64,000 nt of DNA from the NCBI GenBank assembly GCA_964396375.1, contig CAYNEY010000019.1, positions 41,308-105,307 on the forward strand. The letters run 5' to 3'. Source of the stretch: FEN-1139 sp964396375. GTDB lineage: Bacteria; Myxococcota_A; Polyangia; Polyangiales; Polyangiaceae. Both the position numbers and the translations under genes were made by a program. The notes beneath the pieces were generated by a model that worked only from the letters and a program-made list of their open reading frames with translations, did not search any database and had not been told where the DNA came from. Each line of letters begins with the position of its first letter. Position 1 is the stretch's first letter. Shown here in pieces: positions 27,949 to 35,843 of the stretch.

Positions 27949-28542
27949 TCAGGCCCGGCGCTTCTGGCCCACCAAGAAGAGTTCCGAACTCACCCGCCGG
28001 GTCCCCTCGGGTCGGAGCACGCTCACCTGCTCGTAGCGCTCCCGCAACCGGGCGCGGGCCGTCGTGAAGCTGTCACTCATGAAGAGCTTGCCCACGAAGG
28101 ATGAACCCGGGCGGCCATGGGTAACCGCCACCTCGACCGCACGCTCGAACAGCTCAAAGCTCTGTGCCTGGTCAATGGCCTTCTGGCCACAGGTCTTTGG
28201 AGCCATGTCGCTCAAGATCAGATCGTAGGGAGCAAATTGACCGAGGGCCTGGTTCGACAATGCCAGGGCATCCCCCAGGATAACCTCGACCTGCGACGGG
28301 AATGACTGGGCAATTGGCGCAAGATCGACCGCTAGCACCTTGCCCTCACGGCCCACGCGCTCTGCCGCATAGAGTGTCCACGAACCCGGGGCGGCCCCAA
28401 GATCGAGGACACACCGAACGTTTCGAAACAAGCCAAGACGACGATCGATCTCCTCGAGTTTGAAGACGCTGCGCGCCGGGTAACCCCTGGCCTTGGCGGC
28501 ACGCGTACGCGGATCTGCCACATAGGGATTCTTCCGGCTCAC
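27949..28542 (-). CDS. rlmE: 23S rRNA 2'-O-ribose methyltransferase (FtsJ/RrmJ family)
   Basis: 197 residues, normal for RlmE. Motifs: YPARSVFKLEEID (catalytic Lys), LDLGAAPGSW (SAM-binding motif I), LILSDMAPKTCG (catalytic Asp), GSSFVGKLF (catalytic Lys) and SSELFLVG (catalytic Glu), a complete K-D-K-E tetrad. The enzyme methylates U2552 of 23S rRNA (E. coli numbering) in late 50S assembly. The start is GTG at 28542, overlapping the stop of the upstream RluA/methyltransferase fusion as GTGA. It belongs to a minus-strand ribosome cluster headed by rplC. Confidence 0.92.
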   Translation of the reverse strand: MSRKNPYVADPRTRAAKARGYPARSVFKLEEIDRRLGLFRNVRCVLDLGAAPGSWTLYAAERVGREGKVLAVDLAPIAQSFPSQVEVILGDALALSNQALGQFAPYDLILSDMAPKTCGQKAIDQAQSFELFERAVEVAVTHGRPGSSFVGKLFMSDSFTTARARLRERYEQVSVLRPEGTRRVSSELFLVGQKRRA

Positions 28543-30200
28543 TCGCTACCTCGCGATGCCGCTCTGGACCCGACCCGCAACCAGACGGACAGGCTCGGTG
28601 ACGGCCGCCCCCCGAAGCTCGGACAATCGCAGCCGCTCGGAAGATCGACCAGTGCCTCGATACTGCGCCCGGCACAGCTCACGGCGTCGTGCAGCAGGCT
28701 CCTCAGCTTCGCGTGTGTCCGCTCCTGCTCGTGGCTCACGACCAGCAGCTCTCCTCCATCATCGAGCAGTCGGACCACCGAGACAAGCAGGTTGGTCCAC
28801 GACTGTGCCAAGCGAAATACCCCCCCCCGAGTGATGGTAGAAAAGCTCGGTGGATCGAGGATCACCAACGTGTAGCGCCGCTCGCGCGTGAGCGCGCGGC
28901 GCAGCCAGTCGGTTACCTCGGCCCGCAGCAGGCGGTGCTGAGAACTGGGCGTGATGTGATTTAGCTCGAGGTTCCTCCGAGCGCGATCGAGGGCACGATG
29001 CGAGAGGTCAACGGTAGTGGTGGACCGAGCGCCACCGAGCGCCGCCGCGACACTGAAGCTCCCGGTGTATCCGAACAAGTTGAGCACATCGCGATCTCGC
29101 GCGACGCCGCGCACCCGAGCTCGATTCTCCCGCTGATCGAGGTAGAGGCCCGTGTCGAAACCATCGGCGAGATCGACCGCGAAACGCATCCCGTTCTCGT
29201 CTACGAGCAGAGGCGCGGGCGCAGGCTCCCCAAACTCGGGGAGCGCGGGCGCCAGCTCCGCGGCGTCGCGGCGTCGGAGATCGGCGCGCACACGACGCTT
29301 CACGTAGACCGCCCGGGGCCCAAGAGCCACCACCGCGCGCACCAACTCGGCTCGGTGTTGCCATGCAGAGTCGCGGGAGAACTCGAGCACCGCGTAGTCA
29401 CCAAAACGGTCGAGCACCAGTCCCTCTAGTTCGTCCCCACTCCCGTTGGCCAAGCGGTACGCTTCCGTCCGTCGCTCGAGCCCGGAGCGGCGCCACGCCG
29501 CATCAAAGACCAGTCGCTCGAGTTCTTCGGAACCGGGGGCGACGTCTCCTTCATCGAACCTCATCTGCGGCGGCGGCGCGCACAACAAATCGAGTCCAAG
29601 CTCTGGACATCTGAGCTCGGCAGAGTGGAGCATGAGACGCGGTGCGGCAGCGCCTCCGTAGGCAAAGTCCCCCAAAATTGGGGCACCCCGCGCCGCCAGT
29701 TGGGCACGGATCTGGTGCCGGCGCCCCGTCTCCGGGTAGAGGGCAAGCCACGACAGCGTCCCTCGATCGCCGATGCGCTGGACCCGAGTCCTGGCCACGA
29801 CGCCGCCTGACCCGACGCGACGGGTGGGTCCCTTCTCGGGACAGATCAATCGATCTTCCATGACGAAGCACTGAGGAAAATCGCAGCGCTCCACGATCGC
29901 GCGGTACCCACGAACGATCGCGTGTCTTTTCACCAGGCGAGCCACCTCCGGGTCAAGGTTCGTGTCGCGCACGAACATCACCAAACCCGAAACCTCACGA
30001 TCGAGCCGGCTGTGTACCGACAGACGATCAGGCTCGCCCCGCTCGCGCAGGGCTCGAGCGAGACGCGTCACCACATCGGCGACATCCACATTACCGCCAT
30101 GGATCGGGAGCCCAACTGGCTTGTCGACCACCAACAACCGTTGATCGAGCAACGCCACCCGTCGTTCGGGCCAGGCCACCTCGAGCGGCTCGAACGCCAA
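28539..30200 (-). CDS. Fusion of RluA-type pseudouridine synthase and RlmI-like SAM methyltransferase
   Basis: About 553 residues, roughly twice either family. The N-terminal half is RluA-like: LLVVDKPVGLPIHGG, SRLDREVSGLVMF with catalytic Asp near residue 67, and YPETGRRHQIRAQL plus GDFAYGG. The C-terminal half is an RlmI/RlmK-like class I methyltransferase: DGFDTGLYLDQRENRARV, LNLFGYTGSFSVAAA (SAM loop) and LVILDPPSF (catalytic Asp-Pro-Pro motif). Predicted to modify rRNA at two chemistries: uridine isomerisation and base methylation (RlmI makes m5C in 23S rRNA). The start is uncertain: TTG at 30200, just after the rplC stop, or TTG at 30245, overlapping rplC. Coupled to rlmE by GTGA. Confidence 0.85.
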   Translation of the reverse strand: MAFEPLEVAWPERRVALLDQRLLVVDKPVGLPIHGGNVDVADVVTRLARALRERGEPDRLSVHSRLDREVSGLVMFVRDTNLDPEVARLVKRHAIVRGYRAIVERCDFPQCFVMEDRLICPEKGPTRRVGSGGVVARTRVQRIGDRGTLSWLALYPETGRRHQIRAQLAARGAPILGDFAYGGAAAPRLMLHSAELRCPELGLDLLCAPPPQMRFDEGDVAPGSEELERLVFDAAWRRSGLERRTEAYRLANGSGDELEGLVLDRFGDYAVLEFSRDSAWQHRAELVRAVVALGPRAVYVKRRVRADLRRRDAAELAPALPEFGEPAPAPLLVDENGMRFAVDLADGFDTGLYLDQRENRARVRGVARDRDVLNLFGYTGSFSVAAALGGARSTTTVDLSHRALDRARRNLELNHITPSSQHRLLRAEVTDWLRRALTRERRYTLVILDPPSFSTITRGGVFRLAQSWTNLLVSVVRLLDDGGELLVVSHEQERTHAKLRSLLHDAVSCAGRSIEALVDLPSGCDCPSFGGRPSPSLSVWLRVGSRAASRGSE

Positions 30201-30202
30201 CC

Positions 30203-30871
30203 TTACGCCGACTTCTTGCCGCCGCCGCGCTTCCTGGTCGCCCAACGCACGGTCACCAAGCCGTTAGCAGCACCGGGAATCGCGCCGCGCACAACGATCA
30301 GATCTTGGTCTGGGTCGATCTTCACGATCCGCTGTGAGGAGACGGTGCAACGGGCATTGCCGAACTGCCCCGGCATGCTCTTGCCTGGCCAGGTGCGACC
30401 CGGAGTCATGTTGGTGCCAATGGAGCCACCGTGGCGCTCATACTCGTGGGTGCCGTGTGTGCGGACATTGCCCTTGAAGTTGTGACGAGCCATCACGCCG
30501 CCAAATCCTCGTCCACGGCTGGTACCAGTTACGTCGACGAACTGTCCCACCTCGAACAGCTCATCGAGCCTGACCACCTGCTTTACTTCGAACTTGGCGA
30601 CCGTCTCCGCCGAGCATCGGAATTCTCGGAGGGTCCGCAGTGGAGCCATGTCGAGTTTCTTCCACTGGCCGAGCTGCGGCTTCGAAAGTAGCTTCTCGCG
30701 GGTCTCGCCCGCTGCAAGGATCAGCGCGTCGTAGCCGTCCTTTTCCTTGGTACGCTTCCCCACGACGACCGAGCGCGCCTCGATGACCGTGCACGGCAGC
30801 GCGGTACCGTCATCGGCGAAGATCTGGGTCATGCCGAGCTTCTTGCCAATGACGCCGGGATACTGATTCAT
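30203..30871 (-). CDS. rplC: 50S ribosomal protein L3
   Basis: 222 residues, full length. It starts MNQYPGVIGKKLGMTQIF, a clear L3 N-terminus, with RGRGFGGVMARHNFKG in the extended loop region, GSIGTNMTPGRTWPGK and PGQFGNARCTV near the C-terminus. L3 is an early-binding protein near the peptidyl transferase centre. GGAGCGAGAGCG precedes the ATG. In most bacteria rplC is second in the S10 operon between rpsJ and rplD. Here it is first of a minus-strand unit with rRNA-modifying enzymes and is divergent from rplS. Whether another copy exists elsewhere cannot be told. Confidence 0.95.
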   Translation of the reverse strand: MNQYPGVIGKKLGMTQIFADDGTALPCTVIEARSVVVGKRTKEKDGYDALILAAGETREKLLSKPQLGQWKKLDMAPLRTLREFRCSAETVAKFEVKQVVRLDELFEVGQFVDVTGTSRGRGFGGVMARHNFKGNVRTHGTHEYERHGGSIGTNMTPGRTWPGKSMPGQFGNARCTVSSQRIVKIDPDQDLIVVRGAIPGAANGLVTVRWATRKRGGGKKSA

Positions 30872-31058
30872 CGCTCTCGCTCCTCGTCTCTCACCTGGGC
30901 TGGGGGTTGGTTCGTGCTCCCACCGTCGGGGTGCGGGGGATAGCTTGGAGGCGATATTTCGTCAAGGCGCACACCGCTGCTCGCTGAACAGTCTGGCTGG
31001 CCAGCCTGATTCAGGGCGAGCTTTGAGTTGGTGATTCGGCGAAAGTTGGGTGGGGTCG

Positions 31059-31086
31059 TTGACGGTCGGGAAAGCCGGTGCATAAT
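31059..31086 (+). promoter_or_regulatory. Sigma70-type promoter for rplS
   Basis: TTGACG at 31059-31064 and CATAAT at 31081-31086, each one mismatch from consensus, are separated by 16 bases. Transcription would begin near 31092, about 30 bp before rplS. Confidence 0.65.
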
Positions 31087-31124
31087 GCCCGGCCTCGAAC
31101 CCCACACAGGGCCTGGTAGCTGCC

Positions 31125-31484
31125 ATGTCGATGAACGTCACCAAGATTGCCGACCTCGAAAACGCCTCCATCCGTACCGATTTGCCGGCATTCCGCGTCG
31201 GGGACACGGTGGCGGTCCATTACAAGATCGTGGAGGGCGACAAGCTCCGCGTGCAGGTGTTCAAGGGCGTGGTCATCAAGCGTCACCGCGCCGCACTTGG
31301 CAGCACATTCACGGTCCGCAAAGTGAGCTTCCACGTCGGTGTGGAGCGGATTTTCATGCTCCACAGTCCGCGGATCGACAAGATTGAGGTGGTGTCGCGA
31401 GGTGTGGTCCGCCGCGCCAAGCTCTTCTACCTCCGCGAGCTGCGTGGCAAGGCCGCCCGCGTCCGCGACGAGAAAGATAGCTGA
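31125..31484 (+). CDS. rplS: 50S ribosomal protein L19
   Basis: 119 residues, normal length. Motifs: PAFRVGDTVAVHYKIVEGD, VFKGVVIKRHR, FTVRKVSFHVGVERIF and SPRIDKIEVV, then RRAKLFYLRELRGKAAR, all characteristic of L19, which sits at the subunit interface. The first codons MSMN allow ATG at 31125 or 31131. Usually rplS follows trmD and rimM; here it is alone, with its own promoter, divergent from rplC. The next gene downstream is unrelated (FHA cluster, 138 bp away). Confidence 0.95.
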   Translation: MSMNVTKIADLENASIRTDLPAFRVGDTVAVHYKIVEGDKLRVQVFKGVVIKRHRAALGSTFTVRKVSFHVGVERIFMLHSPRIDKIEVVSRGVVRRAKLFYLRELRGKAARVRDEKDS

Positions 31485-31622
31485 GCTGCCCCTCGAGGCT
31501 CGGACTCTGCCTGCGCTTCAGCCACAATTTGGGGTTCCGGTCGAGCCCGATCCGAGTATGCTCCTTCGGTCACATCGGTCCTGACCGGTTGACGTCGGGA
31601 AGCCCTGCCTCGGAGGCGCAAG

Positions 31623-32450
31623 ATGTTGGATTGTGGTCGCTGTGGATACAAAAATGATCCCGCCGCGAAGTTCTGCGCGGCCTGCGGGGCGCCGAATCGA
31701 CCGGCTGCCGGCGCGGGGGGAATGGCTCAAGGCCCCGCCGGGCCCCATCAGTTTGGCGGTCCTCCGGGACCACCGGTTTGGGGAGGACCAGGCGTTCCCG
31801 CGCCGGGGCTGCAAGCCCCCGCAGGACCACCGTGGGCACCAGGCGCTCCGGGCTTCCCTGCAGCACCGGCAGGCCCTGCCTGGCCGCCACCAGGAGCCGC
31901 TTATTCACCATCTGCGGCTGTCGCCCCAGCCCCGCCTGTGGCCATGCCTCCACCGATGGTGCAACCGGTCGTTGCTCCACCGATGGTAGGTGGGGGTCCC
32001 GCCCCTGGTTTCGGCGCCCAAATGGGAGCGCCCGGTCCGTTTGGGCCCCCCGCTGCCGCCCTCTTGCCAACCGCCGCTTCGGCGGTGTTTCCAACCCTCG
32101 ACGCCGATCTGGTGGCACCCGATGCGCCGAGGATCCTCGCAGCGTTCTTGGTCACCTTCGAAGGGGACGAGCGAGGAACCTTCTACCCGCTGCGCCAAGG
32201 GGTGACCGTGGTGGGGCGTAAGGACGCCGGTGAAACTGTCGACGTTCCCATCGATCACCCGACGACCTCTTCGCGCCACGCTCGTTTTTTCGTCGCCGCT
32301 CGCCCCACCCGCATCAAGCTCGAAGATCTCTCGAGCACCAATGGCACGTACGTGAACGATCGTCGACTCGAGCCGAGCCAGCGACAGTCGCTCTCTTTGG
32401 GCGACACCGTCCGCTTTGGTGGCATCTCGTTTGTGTTGGTCATGCTCTGA
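31623..32450 (+). CDS. Zinc-ribbon and FHA-domain protein
   Basis: 275 residues; GGAGGCGCAAG precedes the ATG. Cys4, Cys7, Cys18 and Cys21 form a zinc ribbon (CGRCG, FCAACG). Residues 25-170 are Pro/Gly/Ala-rich and disordered. The C-terminal FHA domain (about 195-270) has GVTVVGRKD, TTSSRHARFF and LSSTNGTYVN, so the phospho-Thr-binding Arg, Ser, Arg-His and Asn are present. FHA domains bind phosphothreonine on partner proteins; a zinc ribbon may add protein or nucleic acid contact. First of four genes, with the vWA/FHA protein, PP2C phosphatase and FHA-ABC transporter, all same strand and closely spaced. No kinase is in the cluster. Confidence 0.88.
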   Translation: MLDCGRCGYKNDPAAKFCAACGAPNRPAAGAGGMAQGPAGPHQFGGPPGPPVWGGPGVPAPGLQAPAGPPWAPGAPGFPAAPAGPAWPPPGAAYSPSAAVAPAPPVAMPPPMVQPVVAPPMVGGGPAPGFGAQMGAPGPFGPPAAALLPTAASAVFPTLDADLVAPDAPRILAAFLVTFEGDERGTFYPLRQGVTVVGRKDAGETVDVPIDHPTTSSRHARFFVAARPTRIKLEDLSSTNGTYVNDRRLEPSQRQSLSLGDTVRFGGISFVLVML

Positions 32451-32500
32451 TTCGCGCATGATTGGCGCGTTTCACGTCCGTGAACTGGGAGACAATTCGC

Positions 32501-34753
32501 ATGTTGGTTCGCGTTTTCCATCTGCTGCTCATCGCACTCTTCGCGTGCTTGTCGCTGGGTTTACCGGGCGATCTGCGTGCTGCGCCTGAAGCCCATATCC
32601 TGCGCATCGACCCCCGTGCCGCGCAGCAGAACGGCAGCCCAATCCTCACCTCCGTGATCGAGGTGGTTGAGAACAAGCGCGTCAGCGACATCCTTCTGCC
32701 CTGTGCATCGCTGACTGGCTCCGCCCAGCTCGCCTGCATGGGAGACCAGATCGACAGAACCCAGCTCTACACCGCATTCCCGTTCCCCGGTGCCAACGCG
32801 CTTCTGACCGTGAAGACCGACACTGGGGACGTGCTCGCGAAGCTGGAGAGCCAGGCTCGTTGGGGCGAGAGCCAGCAGCAGCCTGGGGTTGGTACCGCGT
32901 GGTTGCTCATCATCGACGCCGACGCACGCATGGGCTCGAGCTTCGAAGACGCGAAGGAGGTCGCCAACCGGTTCATCGCGGGCATGGGTCCGAACGACAT
33001 CGTGAACATCACCTTCGTCAACGACCGGATGGTTGCGGGGGACTCCAAGTGGCTCGGCGCGTCACAGAAGGCCAAAGCGACAGCCTTCTTGCAGTCGGTG
33101 ACTGGCACTTTCAAGTCTCAAGGGCGCAATCGCAGTCTCTTTACCATCATCAAGGGGGCAGCCACCGACGCCTGGAAGTCGCTCGGAAACTCCACGGAAA
33201 AGGAGATCACGATCCCGCTGCACCAGGCGATGGTGGTGCTTTCCAGCGGCTACGGCGGCGCGGACGCGATGACCACCGGTCCTGGCGCTCTCTCGCTCCA
33301 ACAATACATGACTGGGGGGCGGTTCCCCGAGAACAACACCGCCCTTCCCAAAGCTCCGGTCCCGATCATCAGCGTCTATTTTCCGCCCAAGGGAATCGTC
33401 GAGGAGTACCGAATCAGCGCCTCCGAGTTCATGCAGAACCTCGCAAACCCGGAGATTGGAGGGTACTTCACGGTCATGCAGGAGGGCCAGCGCGCGCGTG
33501 CCGCGACCATCGTGAACGCGGTGCGCACCCGCTTCTCCAAGATGTACATCGTGAAGTGGCGAGTGGCGTGTGTGAATCGCTCGGTCACCCAGAGCTTCGA
33601 GCTGGTGTTCCAGAACGTCACTCCCCCCATCGCAGGGGACAGCACGTTCAAGGATGTGCCCGTTGGCATAGATCCCACCACCTGGCCAATCGACGTGGAC
33701 ATGCGACGCACCCAGGATTCGGCGAAGGCGGATGGAGGGGTGTACCCAAAGGGTCGCTTCAAGGTCTACGGCACCTTCTGCTGGGGCGGAAACCACCAGC
33801 GCGCCGAAGTGTATTTCCTTCCTGCGGGACAACAGCTACCGGCTGCACTGGGAGGTGCCGATCTCGCCAAGGCGCAAGAAGCGCAGCAACAGCTGATCGA
33901 GATGGGGATGCGCGGCACCGCGATCTCGGCCACTGACACCTTCGTCGAGTTCGAGGCACCAGACAAGGACAAGATCCTTCACGGCTCGGGTGATCAGGCC
34001 GTGGTGAGGCTGGTCATCTACGACAACCAGGCCAAGCGGACCAGCGGAGTAACCAGCGACAGCGTGATCCAGTTGAAAGGCACAACCACACCATTCCCCC
34101 TGATCCCAGTGTTGGGAGGAGCGCTCGGTCTGGTGGTGATCGCGCTGCTTTTGCTGCTGCTCCTGCGTGGCGGCAACCGCCGCGCTGCCGCTCCTCCCCC
34201 CGCGCCTGTAGTGGCCTCTGGGGCGATTGTGCGACCGTTCATGACCCCCGGCGGCATGCCCGCACCTGCTGCTGCGCCCGGCATGCCCGCACCTGCTGCC
34301 GGCCCCGGCATGCCCGCGCCTGCTGCCGGCCCCGGCATGCCCGCGCCTGCTGCGCCCGGCATGCCCGCGCCTGCGGTGGGCGGTGTCAATCCCGAATTCC
34401 TCTATGGCGCCGCCGCAGCTCCCGTCCCACAGCAAGGATTCGGATATGGACCCGCGCTGGTGAACCGAGCCATCCTTCAGGGTGCGAGCGGCGTGTTCAC
34501 CGTCGTACCCGGGACGGAACTCCACGTCGGTCGGGACGGCAGTCGCTGCGAAATCCTCCTCTCCGAGCCTCGAGTGAGTGGCGTTCACGCCTCGCTCAGG
34601 ATCGAGCAAGGACAGCTGCTGGTTCGCGATGAGAGCAGCAACAACGGCACCTACGTCAACGGAGGCCGCATCGATCCTGGCGTGTGGGTCGCGGTCGTGA
34701 ATGGCTCACTGCTCCGATTCGGCCCCATCGAACTCAGTGTCCGGACGGAATAG
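32501..34753 (+). CDS. Membrane protein with extracytoplasmic vWA-like domain and cytoplasmic FHA domain
   Basis: 750 residues; GGGAG lies about 10 bases before ATG 32501. An N-terminal signal (LLLIALFACLSLGLPG) exports the first 530 residues. WLLIIDADARMGSSFEDAK near 136 begins a vWA-like fold, but the metal site DxSxS reads DADAR, so ion binding is doubtful. A single membrane helix (about 533-555, VLGGALGLVVIALLLLLLL) is followed by GMPAPAA-type repeats (585-627) and a C-terminal FHA domain (667-747: HVGRDGSR, SGVHASLR, SNNGTYVNG). The layout suggests a sensor of an extracytoplasmic partner with a phospho-Thr reader inside. A PP2C gene starts 7 bp downstream. Confidence 0.87.
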   Translation: MLVRVFHLLLIALFACLSLGLPGDLRAAPEAHILRIDPRAAQQNGSPILTSVIEVVENKRVSDILLPCASLTGSAQLACMGDQIDRTQLYTAFPFPGANALLTVKTDTGDVLAKLESQARWGESQQQPGVGTAWLLIIDADARMGSSFEDAKEVANRFIAGMGPNDIVNITFVNDRMVAGDSKWLGASQKAKATAFLQSVTGTFKSQGRNRSLFTIIKGAATDAWKSLGNSTEKEITIPLHQAMVVLSSGYGGADAMTTGPGALSLQQYMTGGRFPENNTALPKAPVPIISVYFPPKGIVEEYRISASEFMQNLANPEIGGYFTVMQEGQRARAATIVNAVRTRFSKMYIVKWRVACVNRSVTQSFELVFQNVTPPIAGDSTFKDVPVGIDPTTWPIDVDMRRTQDSAKADGGVYPKGRFKVYGTFCWGGNHQRAEVYFLPAGQQLPAALGGADLAKAQEAQQQLIEMGMRGTAISATDTFVEFEAPDKDKILHGSGDQAVVRLVIYDNQAKRTSGVTSDSVIQLKGTTTPFPLIPVLGGALGLVVIALLLLLLLRGGNRRAAAPPPAPVVASGAIVRPFMTPGGMPAPAAAPGMPAPAAGPGMPAPAAGPGMPAPAAPGMPAPAVGGVNPEFLYGAAAAPVPQQGFGYGPALVNRAILQGASGVFTVVPGTELHVGRDGSRCEILLSEPRVSGVHASLRIEQGQLLVRDESSNNGTYVNGGRIDPGVWVAVVNGSLLRFGPIELSVRTE

Positions 34754-34760
34754 GAGCGGA

Positions 34761-35843
34761 GTGACCCTAGCCTGGTCTCTCGGCGTGCGCGGCGCGATCG
34801 TCACCGACCCGGGCCGCGCCCCGGACAAGCAGATCAACGAAGACACTGGTGTCTTTCGTGCTTTGCCGGGTGGCCTTCACCTGGCGCTGGTCTGCGATGG
34901 CATGGGCGGCCATGCGGGGGGACAGTGGGCGAGCCAGACCGCCACCACGACCATCGTCGCGGAGCTCGAGCGTCGATTCGCGCGAGTGCCACTGGATGCG
35001 GCACTCCGCGACGCGGTGCGGACCGCGAACCGTGTGCTGGTCCAGGCGTGCGCCGACCGCGACGCCACCTGCCGTCCCGGAACAACTTGCGTGGCGCTGC
35101 TCTTCGAAGGCCATTCTGTGGTGGTCGCGCATGTGGGAGACAGTCGGGCCTATCGAGTTCGGCACGGACAACTGACCCCCTTGACCTCGGACCACACCGT
35201 GGTGCGCGAGCTGATGGAACGGGGACTTCTCACCTCAGAACAGATGACTGGACATCCCGACGCGCACCAGGTCACGCGCGCCCTCGGGATCATGGTTGAC
35301 GTCGAACCCGAGATCCTCGTCCTCACTGATCTAGAGCCTGCGGATCGATTCCTACTCTGCAGCGATGGCCTGTCGGATCTGGTGAGCGACGCCGAGCTCT
35401 CGAGCGCCCTGTGTGGTCCCGAATCCCCCGACGAGCTCGCGCGCAATCTGGTCGCGCTGGCGAACGCTCGGGGCGGGCACGACAATGTGACGGCGCTGGT
35501 CGCCCATGTCGTGGCACTCTCGGAATCCGCGCCCACTCAACTCCTTCCTGAGTTCGGTCAGTCACCCACGATGATCGACGACGAGCTTGGACCAGCAACC
35601 ATACGGATGCCTATGCCACCGGGCCAGGAGCCAGCGTCGGCGCTCGGCGGACCTCTCCCTGCCTCGCCCGAAACCAAGCGAGCGCGACCGGGCGAGTGGC
35701 GTGGCCGGGTTTGGCTCTTCGCCCTGGTCCTGATCGCGGCGCTCACGCTGATCTTCCTGCGGCAATGCCGCTCTCATCCCCCCCGCACACAGACCACGGG
35801 GTTCCCCTCGGCAAGCTGGTCTGTTACGAGCAGAGAGTCATGA
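34761..35843 (+). CDS. PP2C-type Ser/Thr protein phosphatase with C-terminal membrane anchor
   Basis: 360 residues from GTG at 34761, preceded by GGAG. PP2C metal motifs are complete: QINEDTGVF, VCDGMGGHAGG, GDSRAYRVR, LCSDGLSDLVSD and GGHDNVTAL. It dephosphorylates phospho-Ser/Thr proteins. The last 50 residues contain a hydrophobic helix (RVWLFALVLIAALTLIFL), so the catalytic domain is anchored on the cytoplasmic face. It is likely the eraser for phosphothreonine marks read by the four FHA-bearing regions around it. Its 3' end overlaps the ABC-transporter gene by 79 bp or, with the other start, by 4 bp (ATGA). Confidence 0.92.
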   Translation: MTLAWSLGVRGAIVTDPGRAPDKQINEDTGVFRALPGGLHLALVCDGMGGHAGGQWASQTATTTIVAELERRFARVPLDAALRDAVRTANRVLVQACADRDATCRPGTTCVALLFEGHSVVVAHVGDSRAYRVRHGQLTPLTSDHTVVRELMERGLLTSEQMTGHPDAHQVTRALGIMVDVEPEILVLTDLEPADRFLLCSDGLSDLVSDAELSSALCGPESPDELARNLVALANARGGHDNVTALVAHVVALSESAPTQLLPEFGQSPTMIDDELGPATIRMPMPPGQEPASALGGPLPASPETKRARPGEWRGRVWLFALVLIAALTLIFLRQCRSHPPRTQTTGFPSASWSVTSRES

